Shown one piece after another: positions 53,837 through 61,233 of a stretch of 64,000 bases of DNA. This DNA comes from Chryseobacterium sp. Marseille-Q5410 (lineage in GTDB: Bacteria; Bacteroidota; Bacteroidia; Flavobacteriales; Weeksellaceae). The position numbers and the translations under genes were made by a program. Location: assembly GCA_946892665.1 (NCBI GenBank), contig CAMPOT010000001.1, positions 1,736,001 through 1,800,000 on the forward strand, given 5' to 3'. Position 1 is the first letter of the stretch. Every line of letters starts with the position of its first letter. Under the pieces are notes generated by a model that was not told where the DNA came from, did not search any database, and saw only the letters and a list, made by a program, of their open reading frames with translations.

Positions 53837-55585
53837 ATGAAACTAAAATTATCTTTTTTAGTAAGTATTTTTTCAATCTTACTATATGCACAGTCCGCTC
53901 CGGCGTACTATTCCGGTGTTAATTTTAACAAGACCGGCAATGAACTGAAAAGTGAATTGGCAACACTTATTACGAATACGCACAGCACCGTTATTTCGTA
54001 TAGCGAATTACAACAATTGATGAAAAGCAGTGATGTAGATCCCGAGAATCCGGCAAATTTATTGTTGATTTATGGCTCACAAAGTTCCGGAACACATCAA
54101 AGAAGCCGTCCTATCGGCGGATCATGGAACCGCGAACACGTTTATGCAAAATCTAAAGGTACTCCAAATTTAGGAACATCGGGTCCAGGAGCCGACGGAC
54201 ATCATTTACGTCCATCTGACAACACTTTGAACAGCACCAGAGGAAATTTAAGCTTTGATGATGGAACTGGCGCAACTGCCTATAAAACGAGTCGTGGAGG
54301 TTGGTTTCCTGGCGATGAGTGGAAAGGCGATGTTGCTAGAATTTTGATGTATATGTATGTAAGATATAACTCGAGATGTCTTCCATTAAATATTACGATG
54401 AATCCAAGCACTTATTCGCCAGATTTTCCGGATATTTTATTGAAATGGAATGTTGAAGATCCTGTTTCCGCATTTGAAATCAAAAGAAATAATGTGGTAG
54501 CACAAACTCAAAAAAACAGAAACCCATTTATCGATAATCCTTATTTAGCAACGATCATTTGGGGTGGACCCGCTGCACAAAACACTTGGCCAGATACTTT
54601 CAACGGAGGAGGAAGCACTACCGATACTGAAGCTCCAACTGCGCCAATCAATTTAGCTGTTATGGAAGCGACATCATCGAGTATTTCTTTATCTTGGAAT
54701 GCTTCTACCGATAATATCGCAGTAAGCGGATATGAGGTTTATGTAAATAATGTTTTAAAAACCACGGTTTATAGCAACTTTGCAACAATTTCAGGATTAA
54801 ATCCGGCAACTACTTATTCATTCTATATTATCGCTAAAGATGCTGCTGGAAATAAATCTGCAAGCAGCTCAATCTTAGAAGGCACCACCACAACAACAGG
54901 CGGAGATGGTGACGGAACTTCTTGTGGATCGGAAAATTTTGAAAACGCGCCATTGCCTTCATCTTCATACGCGGAAAGAACATGGACCAACAATTCTATT
55001 TTCTGGACTGCAACCAATGCAAGAACTGATAGCCAGATTTACATCAACGGAAGCAGATCAATTTGTATCAGAAAAGGTTCTTTGAAATCTTCCACAATCA
55101 GCGGAGGAATTGGATCTTTAACTGTGAAAACTTACCTTCCATTTTCTGATTCTGAGGGTAATTATACATTAATGGTGAATGGAGTAGTGAAGGGACAAAT
55201 TCCTTATTCTAAAACAGTAAAAACTACGACTATCGAAAATATTAATGTTGAAGGAAATGTGGTCATTGAACTGATCGATAGCGCGACAAGCAACCGTGTT
55301 TCTTTTGATGATCTTTCTTGGACCTGCTATTCTGGTTTATCAACGAACGATTCTGAAGTAAACAACAAAAAAATCACTGTTTATCCGAATCCTGTTAAAA
55401 ATAACGAATTCCAAATAAGCGGGATCGATAAAAATGAAACCGTAAGAATTTACAGTGTAAACGGGCAATTGCTACAAACAATAAATAATGTAAGCAGTAA
55501 TCAAAAAATTTATACCCAAAACTTACCAAAAGGAGTGTATTTCATCACTACAAAAACACAGTCTGCAAAGATTATTGTTGATTAA
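53837..55585 (+). CDS. Secreted endonuclease I with FN3 domain and T9SS sorting domain
   Basis: The 582-residue protein has a signal peptide (LSFLVSIFSILLYAQS), an endonuclease I domain in residues 20-255 (GGSWNREHVYAKSKG with the HNH-like His, DGHHLRPSDN), a fibronectin type III domain near 265-355 (ISLSWNASTDNIAVSGYEVY) and, at the end, a type A T9SS sorting domain (ITVYPNPVKNNEFQISG ... LPKGVYFI). It should be secreted by the type IX system and degrade extracellular DNA or RNA. Confidence 0.92.
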   Translation: MKLKLSFLVSIFSILLYAQSAPAYYSGVNFNKTGNELKSELATLITNTHSTVISYSELQQLMKSSDVDPENPANLLLIYGSQSSGTHQRSRPIGGSWNREHVYAKSKGTPNLGTSGPGADGHHLRPSDNTLNSTRGNLSFDDGTGATAYKTSRGGWFPGDEWKGDVARILMYMYVRYNSRCLPLNITMNPSTYSPDFPDILLKWNVEDPVSAFEIKRNNVVAQTQKNRNPFIDNPYLATIIWGGPAAQNTWPDTFNGGGSTTDTEAPTAPINLAVMEATSSSISLSWNASTDNIAVSGYEVYVNNVLKTTVYSNFATISGLNPATTYSFYIIAKDAAGNKSASSSILEGTTTTTGGDGDGTSCGSENFENAPLPSSSYAERTWTNNSIFWTATNARTDSQIYINGSRSICIRKGSLKSSTISGGIGSLTVKTYLPFSDSEGNYTLMVNGVVKGQIPYSKTVKTTTIENINVEGNVVIELIDSATSNRVSFDDLSWTCYSGLSTNDSEVNNKKITVYPNPVKNNEFQISGIDKNETVRIYSVNGQLLQTINNVSSNQKIYTQNLPKGVYFITTKTQSAKIIVD

Positions 55586-55605
55586 TACACATGCATTTCA
55601 TTAAT

Positions 55606-55636
55606 AAACCGGGAGATTAACTTCCGGTTTTTTTAT
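55606..55636 (+). terminator. Rho-independent terminator after the nuclease gene
   Basis: AAACCGGGAG and CTTCCGGTTT form a ten-pair stem (one G-T) with an ATTAA loop, followed by T. Confidence 0.85.
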
Positions 55637-55728
55637 TGAGATTTACTCTATTTTTCGTTCTCGTTTTTTATTAAAAATTTATTATAAAAATGGGTGTTTT
55701 CACGGTGAAAAATTTATTCGAGATGCTG

Positions 55729-55909
55729 TATATTTGCTACAGAAAAACACTTGAAACAAAAGGCTATGGTAAAAACTAAATCCATGAAAAGCTTATTCCC
55801 TCATTAATTATTATCATCTAACCCAACAACAATTAGAGAAAAACACAGAACACAAATGATGGGGAATACTTTTAAGAAGGTGCATTTTTAGTTAATGCAC
55901 CTTTTTTAT
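55729..55909 (+). ncRNA. Candidate small RNA or tiny-peptide transcript
   Basis: A -7 element TATATTTG (55729-55736) and a terminator (55877-55909: AAGGTGCATT with AATGCACCTT then six T) frame about 165 bases between a T9SS nuclease gene and a convergent channel gene, with no annotated gene. Two tiny frames lie inside: ATG 55766 (MVKTKSMKSLFPH) and ATG 55857 (MMGNTFKKVHF). No RNA family is recognised. The T tract points to plus-strand termination, which no plus-strand gene explains. Confidence 0.35.
55877..55909 (+). terminator. Rho-independent terminator without an obvious upstream gene
   Basis: AAGGTGCATT (55877-55886) and AATGCACCTT (55894-55903) form a perfect ten-pair stem, followed by six T. 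The minus-strand T tract is poor, so it fits a plus-strand transcript best, although it also lies at the end of the channel gene. Confidence 0.75.
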
Positions 55910-56733
55910 ACCAATTTTTCTCCGCAGATTTTACAATAACGAGCATCATCATCCACATCATCATTTCCACATCTTCCGCAAATTTTTTCTAAATTCTGAC
56001 GTTTGTTCCGCATTTCAGCAGTGACAATTCCTGTGGGAACCGCAATGATTGAATATCCCGAAAGCATTAACAAAATCGATAAAAATTTCCCAAAAGGTGT
56101 TACCGGCGAAACATCACCGTACCCAACAGTAGTAATCGTAACAACCGCCCAATAAATGCTTTGTGGAATGCTTTCAAAACCTTCGCGGTGACCTTCAACC
56201 ATAAACATCAGTGAACCCACAATCACACAATAGATCACCAAAAACAATAGGAATATATATATTTTTCGAGAGCTGTTTTTCAATGCACGAACAATCAGGT
56301 AGCCATCATTCATGAAATCCAATAAATTGAGAATCCTGAAAACCCGGAGCATTCTCAGCATTCTTAAAATCAAGAAATATTTGGTAATTGGAAAAAACAG
56401 ACTCAAATAAAATGGCAAAATCGCCAGAAAATCAATGATTCCAAAAAAGCTGAAAATATAGGACTTCTTATTTCGAACTGTGACGATTCTCAAAACATAT
56501 TCAATGGTAAAGAAAATGGTGATGACGATTTCTAAAAAAACAAAAAGCGAATGCAGTTTCGCATCGAAAACACTCACACTTTCCATCATAACGATGGATG
56601 TACTCAGCAAAATAAGTACAAGCAATGCAAGATCGAAAGCTTTACCAAGTCGAGTATCCGATTTGAAAATAATCCTGAAAAGCTGTCGTTTCCATTTTGT
56701 TCGTTCGGGAATAAAATCGTGTTCTTTTTCCAT
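55906..56733 (-). CDS. Voltage-gated potassium-type ion channel with C-terminal zinc ribbon
   Basis: The 275-residue protein has six membrane segments. S4 is RMLRMLRVFRI (residues 124-134) with arginines at three-residue steps, the pore has the K+ selectivity filter TTVGYGD (201-207), and the last 25 residues form a zinc ribbon with Cys252, Cys255, Cys267 and Cys270 (CGRCG ... CKICG). The channel should pass K+ across the inner membrane; the ribbon is an added cytoplasmic domain. It ends next to the terminator at 55877. Confidence 0.9.
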   Translation of the reverse strand: MEKEHDFIPERTKWKRQLFRIIFKSDTRLGKAFDLALLVLILLSTSIVMMESVSVFDAKLHSLFVFLEIVITIFFTIEYVLRIVTVRNKKSYIFSFFGIIDFLAILPFYLSLFFPITKYFLILRMLRMLRVFRILNLLDFMNDGYLIVRALKNSSRKIYIFLLFLVIYCVIVGSLMFMVEGHREGFESIPQSIYWAVVTITTVGYGDVSPVTPFGKFLSILLMLSGYSIIAVPTGIVTAEMRNKRQNLEKICGRCGNDDVDDDARYCKICGEKLV

Positions 56734-56795
56734 GGATTGTTATTGAAAATTAAATTTAGATAAATAATTCTTAATTTCGTCACAAACTTAAGAAA

Positions 56796-57893
56796 ATGAC
56801 AGTAAACGAGGCGATTTTTGAAATCGAGAAGAAAATTCCGGTTTCTCAGGCCGAAGATTTCGATAATGTAGGATTGCTCTGCGGAAATCCATCGAGGGAA
56901 GTAACGGGAATCCTAGTGTGCCACGATGCTTTGGAAAAAGTAGTTGATGAAGCGATAGCCAAAAACATGAACCTGATTGTCACTTTTCATCCCATTATTT
57001 TTTCGGGGCTAAAATCGATCACGGGCAAGAATTACGTGGAACAGGCAGTTCTGAAAGCCATTGAAAACAGAATTGCGATTTATGCCATTCATACTGCTTT
57101 TGATAATGATTTTTTTGGCGTTAATTATCGGATTTGTGAGGAATTAGGGCTTATTAATCAAAAAATTTTGATGCCCAAAACGAAAGTTCTGAAAAAACTT
57201 GAAGTTTATGTACCAGGCGAATATGCGGAAAATCTAAAGAATGCGCTTTTCAAAGCTGGCGCCGGAAGTATCGGTTTTTATGATGAATGCAGCTTTACAA
57301 TTTCCGGGAACGGAACTTTCAGGCCGGTGGAAGGTTCGAATCCTTTTTCTGGAACAAAAAATATGCGCGAGATCGCTGATGAAGTGATGATATCGGTAAT
57401 TTTTGAAAATGAAAAACAAAATCAAATCATCAGCGAAATGAAAGCTGCACACCCTTATGAAGAAGTTGCTTTCCAAATCATTAACCTTGAAAATGAAAAT
57501 CAGTACACAGGATTAGGTAGGTTTGGTGATTTAAAAGAAGAAATGGACGAAGTTGATTTTCTGGCTTTTGTGAAAAATAAATTTAATTTAAAGGTCATTC
57601 GCCATTCCGATTTTATTTCAAAAAAAATCAAAAGAGTAGGCGTTCTGGGCGGCAGCGGTGCAAGTGGAATTAAGGCAGCGAGATCCCTAAAATGCGATGC
57701 TTATTTAACCGGTGATGTGAAATATCACGATTTTTTCCAAAGCGAAGGTAAAATGTTGATCTGCGACATCGGACATTATGAATCCGAACAATTTGTAACC
57801 CAACAATTAATTGAGATTTTGTCGGAAATTTTTCCTAAATTTGCAGTCTCAAAATCTGTTGAGAAAACCAATCCTGTAAATTATTTTTTATAA
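56796..57893 (+). CDS. Nif3-like dinuclear metal center protein
   Basis: The 365-residue protein is of the NIF3/YbgI family (GTP cyclohydrolase 1 type 2-like) with the inserted central domain. Metal-binding parts are VTFHPIIF near the N-terminus, YAIHTAFDND, and the C-terminal LTGDVKYHDFF and CDIGHYESEQ blocks. Its biological role is not known. The next gene begins three bases after its stop, so the two are co-transcribed; they also lie together in many other bacteria. Confidence 0.92.
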   Translation: MTVNEAIFEIEKKIPVSQAEDFDNVGLLCGNPSREVTGILVCHDALEKVVDEAIAKNMNLIVTFHPIIFSGLKSITGKNYVEQAVLKAIENRIAIYAIHTAFDNDFFGVNYRICEELGLINQKILMPKTKVLKKLEVYVPGEYAENLKNALFKAGAGSIGFYDECSFTISGNGTFRPVEGSNPFSGTKNMREIADEVMISVIFENEKQNQIISEMKAAHPYEEVAFQIINLENENQYTGLGRFGDLKEEMDEVDFLAFVKNKFNLKVIRHSDFISKKIKRVGVLGGSGASGIKAARSLKCDAYLTGDVKYHDFFQSEGKMLICDIGHYESEQFVTQQLIEILSEIFPKFAVSKSVEKTNPVNYFL

Positions 57894-57896
57894 AAT

Positions 57897-58676
57897 ATGG
57901 CTAAAAAAACTGTAGAAATCTCTGTTGAAGATAAGCTAAGAGCACTTTACGATTTACAAATTATCGATTCTAGATTAGACGAAATCCGCAATACAAGAGG
58001 TGAATTGCCGATTGAGGTTGAGGATTTGGAAATTGAAATTGAAGGCCTTGAAAAGAGAGCAGAGAAATTTCAAAGCGAAATTAAAGAGCAGAATGATGAA
58101 ATCAATACGAAAAACGAAGTGATCAATCATGCGAAATCTTTAATCGAAAAATACAAAGCTCAGCAAGATACGGTAAGAAATAACAAAGAATTTGAAGCAC
58201 TTGATAAGGAAATAGAATTCCAAGATCTTGAAATTCAGTTGGCTGAAAAGAGAATCAAAGAATTTGGTGCTAAAATAGTTCACAAAAACGAAACGTTAGA
58301 AGAACTGAATGCGAAGATCAGCGAGTTGAAAAACCACTTGAAATTCAAGAAAGAAGAATTGGAAAATCTTGTTGCTGAAACCCAAAAAGAGGAAGATTAT
58401 TTGTTGGAAAAATCCAAGGAGTTCGCTCAGAATATCGACGAAAGATTGTTGGCATCTTACCAAAGAATCCGCAACAATACTACCACAGGTTTAGCAGTGG
58501 TAGGTCTGGAAAGAGGCGCTCCGAAAGGATCTTTCTTTACACTTCCTCCGCAAAAACAGATGGAAATTGCACAAAGAAAGAAAATCATCATCGATGAACA
58601 CAGCGGTAAAATCCTTGTAGACGATGATTTGGTGAACGAAGAGACTGAAAAAATGAAAGATATTATCAAGTTTTAA
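57897..58676 (+). CDS. CdsZ-like coiled-coil protein that lacks the zinc-ribbon cysteines
   Basis: The 259-residue protein is a long coiled coil (residues 15-185) followed by a C-terminal domain of the C4-type zinc-ribbon family. Homologues carry two CxxC pairs here; this protein has GLERGAPKGSFFTLPPQ and KIIIDEHSGKILVD with no Cys at all. The fold residues (FFTLPPQ, GKIL) remain, so the domain is probably kept without zinc. Members interact with nucleic acids or ribosomes. Co-transcribed with nif3; terminator follows. Confidence 0.85.
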   Translation: MAKKTVEISVEDKLRALYDLQIIDSRLDEIRNTRGELPIEVEDLEIEIEGLEKRAEKFQSEIKEQNDEINTKNEVINHAKSLIEKYKAQQDTVRNNKEFEALDKEIEFQDLEIQLAEKRIKEFGAKIVHKNETLEELNAKISELKNHLKFKKEELENLVAETQKEEDYLLEKSKEFAQNIDERLLASYQRIRNNTTTGLAVVGLERGAPKGSFFTLPPQKQMEIAQRKKIIIDEHSGKILVDDDLVNEETEKMKDIIKF

Positions 58677-58692
58677 AACTTTCTGAAAAGAT

Positions 58693-58726
58693 AAAAGCGG
58701 GTTGAAAATTTTCGACCCGCTTTTTT
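58693..58726 (+). terminator. Rho-independent terminator after the nif3 operon
   Basis: AAAAGCGGGTTG pairs with CGACCCGCTTTT (one G-T pair) over an AT-rich inner stem, followed by T. Confidence 0.88.
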
Positions 58727-58746
58727 ATTTTTAAGAATTTTGGTAA

Positions 58747-59946
58747 TTAATTAATCGAAATGTTTTCCAAACAATCTTTAATTCTTCTCATCGCTTCCTT
58801 CAACTCATTTTCGGATGCAGCATAAGAAAAACGGATACAGGTCGGATTTCCAAAAGAAACTCCTCCCACGGTTCCTACGTGCGCTTCCTCCAGCAAGAAC
58901 ATTGCAAAATTATCCGCATCTTTTATTAATCTTCCATTTAGATTTTTACCAATATAATAAGAAATATCCGGGAAAAAGTAGAAAGCAGCTTCCGGGTAAT
59001 TCACTTTGAAACCAGGGATTTCTTTCACCAATTCGTATACAATTTCTCTTCTTTTTTTGAATTCATCAATCATATAACGGTATTCCGACGTATCGGTTTT
59101 CAAAGCAGTTACGGACGCTTTTTGCGCCATGGTATTGGCTCCGCTGGTCATTTGCCCCTGAATTTTTTCGCAACCTTTAGCCAACCAAGTAGGACATGCG
59201 GAATAGCCGATTCTCCAACCCGTCATCGCAAACGCCTTCGACATCCCGTTGATTACCGCAGTTTGTTCATAAACCTGCGGGAATTCCGCAATGGACGTAT
59301 GTTTTCCATCGTAATTGATGTATTCGTAAATTTCATCAGAAATAATAGTGATTTGCGGATATTTTGCCACAACATTGGCAATTTTCTCAAGTTCTTCACG
59401 TCGGTAATAACTTCCGGATGGGTTGCAAGGCGAACTGTAAAGCAATGCTTTAGTTTTTGGAGTAATGGCTTTTTCCAATTGTTCAGCAGTCATTTTGAAA
59501 TGATTATCGATAGAAGTTTCAATGAAAACCGATTTTCCGCCCATCATTTTCACCATTTCATCATAGCTTACCCAGTATGGAGCCGGCAAAATCACTTCGT
59601 CTCCATCATTGATAATGGATGCTAAAACATTGATGATGGATTGTTTTGCGCCATTCGAAACGCAAATTTGCGATGGTTGATAGTCCAAATTATTATCACG
59701 CTTCAGTTTATCGCAAATAGCTTGGCGAAGATCCAAAAATCCCGGAACAGGGGAATAATGGCTGAAATTATTATCAATCGCATCGAAAGCAGCCGCTTTT
59801 ATATTCTGCGGTACATCAAAATCAGGTTCACCGAGGGTTAAGCTGATTACATCAATTCCTTGGGCTTTCATCTCACGAACTTTGTTGCTCATCACAAAAG
59901 TTTGTGAAAAGCTCAGTCTGTTCAGGCGTGCTGAGTATTTTTCCAT
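58747..59946 (-). CDS. PLP-dependent aminotransferase (aspartate aminotransferase-like)
   Basis: From ATG 59946 the protein has 399 residues of fold-type I class I/II. It shows the PLP lysine Lys237 in NGMSKAFAMTGWRIGYSA, SDEIYEY (Asp204, Tyr207), NPSGSYY and the N-terminal TLGEPDFDVP. Reading back to 59967 would add seven residues that overlap the -7 element at 59972-59965, so ATG 59946 is used. Aspartate aminotransferase is the most likely activity, but the substrate is not proven. Confidence 0.9.
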   Translation of the reverse strand: MEKYSARLNRLSFSQTFVMSNKVREMKAQGIDVISLTLGEPDFDVPQNIKAAAFDAIDNNFSHYSPVPGFLDLRQAICDKLKRDNNLDYQPSQICVSNGAKQSIINVLASIINDGDEVILPAPYWVSYDEMVKMMGGKSVFIETSIDNHFKMTAEQLEKAITPKTKALLYSSPCNPSGSYYRREELEKIANVVAKYPQITIISDEIYEYINYDGKHTSIAEFPQVYEQTAVINGMSKAFAMTGWRIGYSACPTWLAKGCEKIQGQMTSGANTMAQKASVTALKTDTSEYRYMIDEFKKRREIVYELVKEIPGFKVNYPEAAFYFFPDISYYIGKNLNGRLIKDADNFAMFLLEEAHVGTVGGVSFGNPTCIRFSYAASENELKEAMRRIKDCLENISIN

Positions 59947-59964
59947 AATTATTAATAAGATTTC

Positions 59965-59972
59965 CAAAGATA
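59965..59972 (-). promoter_or_regulatory. -7 element TATCTTTG for the aminotransferase gene
   Basis: On the minus strand TATCTTTG (59972-59965) matches TAnnTTTG and lies 18 bases before ATG 59946. Confidence 0.5.
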
Positions 59973-60006
59973 AATTTTTTATGCAAAGTTCTAAAGTTGT
60001 TTTTTT

Positions 60007-60014
60007 TAAATTTG
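60007..60014 (+). promoter_or_regulatory. -7 element TAAATTTG for rsmG
   Basis: TAAATTTG matches TAnnTTTG and lies 18 bases before ATG 60033. It is back to back with the aminotransferase promoter. Confidence 0.45.
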
Positions 60015-60032
60015 TGAAAATTTATACTAAAA

Positions 60033-60668
60033 ATGGCAGTTGAACTCATCGAAAAATACTTTCCCAATCTTACTGAAGAACAAAAAAATCAGTTTGCAAA
60101 ACTTGAGGATCTCTATAAGGAATGGAACGAAAAAATCAACGTTGTTTCCCGGAAAGATATGGAATCGCTGTACGAAAAACATATTCTGCACTCGTTGGGA
60201 ATCGCAAAAGTGATGGAGTTTGCGCCCAACACAAAAGTATTGGATATCGGTACTGGAGGTGGTTTTCCCGGAATTCCGCTTGCTATTTTGTTCCCCGAAG
60301 TTCAATTTACGCTGATAGATTCTATCGGAAAAAAAATTACCGTGGTAAAAGAAGTTTCCACAGGTATCGGCTTGAAAAATGTAACCGCAATCCACGGAAG
60401 AGCAGAATCTTTGAAGGAAAAATTTCATTTTGTTGTCAGCCGAGCTGTTACACAAATGCCGGTTTTTCTCCGTTGGTTAAAAGGAAAATTCGAGAAAGAA
60501 CAATTTAATCCAAAAAACAATGGCGTTCTATACCTGAAAGGAGGCGATTTAGCAGAAGAACTTGCGGGTTTGAAATGTGAAATTTTCTCGCTGCATGAGT
60601 TTTTCGAAACCGAATTTTTTGAAACAAAAAAAGTAGTTTATTTATCGAAAGGAAATTTTAATTCCTAA
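60033..60668 (+). CDS. rsmG: 16S rRNA (guanine-527 N7) methyltransferase
   Basis: The 211-residue protein matches RsmG/GidB over its length: EWNEKINVVSRKDMESLYEK, HILHSLGIAKVMEF, the SAM loop KVLDIGTGGGFPGIPLAILF, and the VVSRAVTQMPVFLRW block. It methylates G527 of 16S rRNA. The start follows a -7 element by 18 bases. Confidence 0.95.
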   Translation: MAVELIEKYFPNLTEEQKNQFAKLEDLYKEWNEKINVVSRKDMESLYEKHILHSLGIAKVMEFAPNTKVLDIGTGGGFPGIPLAILFPEVQFTLIDSIGKKITVVKEVSTGIGLKNVTAIHGRAESLKEKFHFVVSRAVTQMPVFLRWLKGKFEKEQFNPKNNGVLYLKGGDLAEELAGLKCEIFSLHEFFETEFFETKKVVYLSKGNFNS

Positions 60669-60721
60669 CCTATCATAATAATTAATAATCGAATTACGTT
60701 CTAAGAATAAATAAATTTACC

Positions 60722-61138
60722 ATGGGAAAACTATATAAATTTACCGTTCTGGCTTTTTCAGTTTTTATGCTAAGCAGTTGTAATGACCGTTTCGAAGGAG
60801 ATGAAATAAACAATATTGAGCCACTAAAAATCGACAGTGTACGGATTCCGCAGGACACGATGGAGATTTACAGCACGCAAACCATCAAAACCTTTTCAAA
60901 TTATTCGGCGAATTGCGAAGGCTTTTACGGCTACGATTATTTGCACACCGACCAGTTCGAAAGGGAAGTAACTTCTTATAAATTCAAAACATCGGCGACG
61001 TGCGGAGAAGTATTTACCAAAGCTTCTCAAATCAATTTCAGGCCGCAGCAAACGGGAACTTTCACCTTTAAATTCTGGAACGGAACCGACGCTTCCGGCG
61101 AAAATATTTGGATCGAAAAAAATATCGTCGTGAAATAA
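60722..61138 (+). CDS. Lipoprotein of unknown function
   Basis: This 138-residue protein has a signal peptide with lipobox at Cys20 (VFMLSSC). The mature part (NDRFEGDEINNIEPLKIDSV) has beta-rich segments and two more Cys (ANCEGF, ATCGEV) that could form a disulphide. No domain is recognised; sequences like this are common envelope lipoproteins in the group. Terminator follows. Confidence 0.78.
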   Translation: MGKLYKFTVLAFSVFMLSSCNDRFEGDEINNIEPLKIDSVRIPQDTMEIYSTQTIKTFSNYSANCEGFYGYDYLHTDQFEREVTSYKFKTSATCGEVFTKASQINFRPQQTGTFTFKFWNGTDASGENIWIEKNIVVK

Positions 61139-61162
61139 TTCGACCCTAAAATTAATAAAGAC

Positions 61163-61198
61163 AGCATCAGATTAAATCAATTTTCTGGTGCTTTTTTG
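61163..61198 (+). terminator. Rho-independent terminator
   Basis: AGCATCAGA and TCTGGTGCT form a nine-pair stem (one wobble), followed by six T. Confidence 0.8.
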
Positions 61199-61233
61199 TT
61201 TTAAATTTTATATTTTTAAGGATTATATGATTT

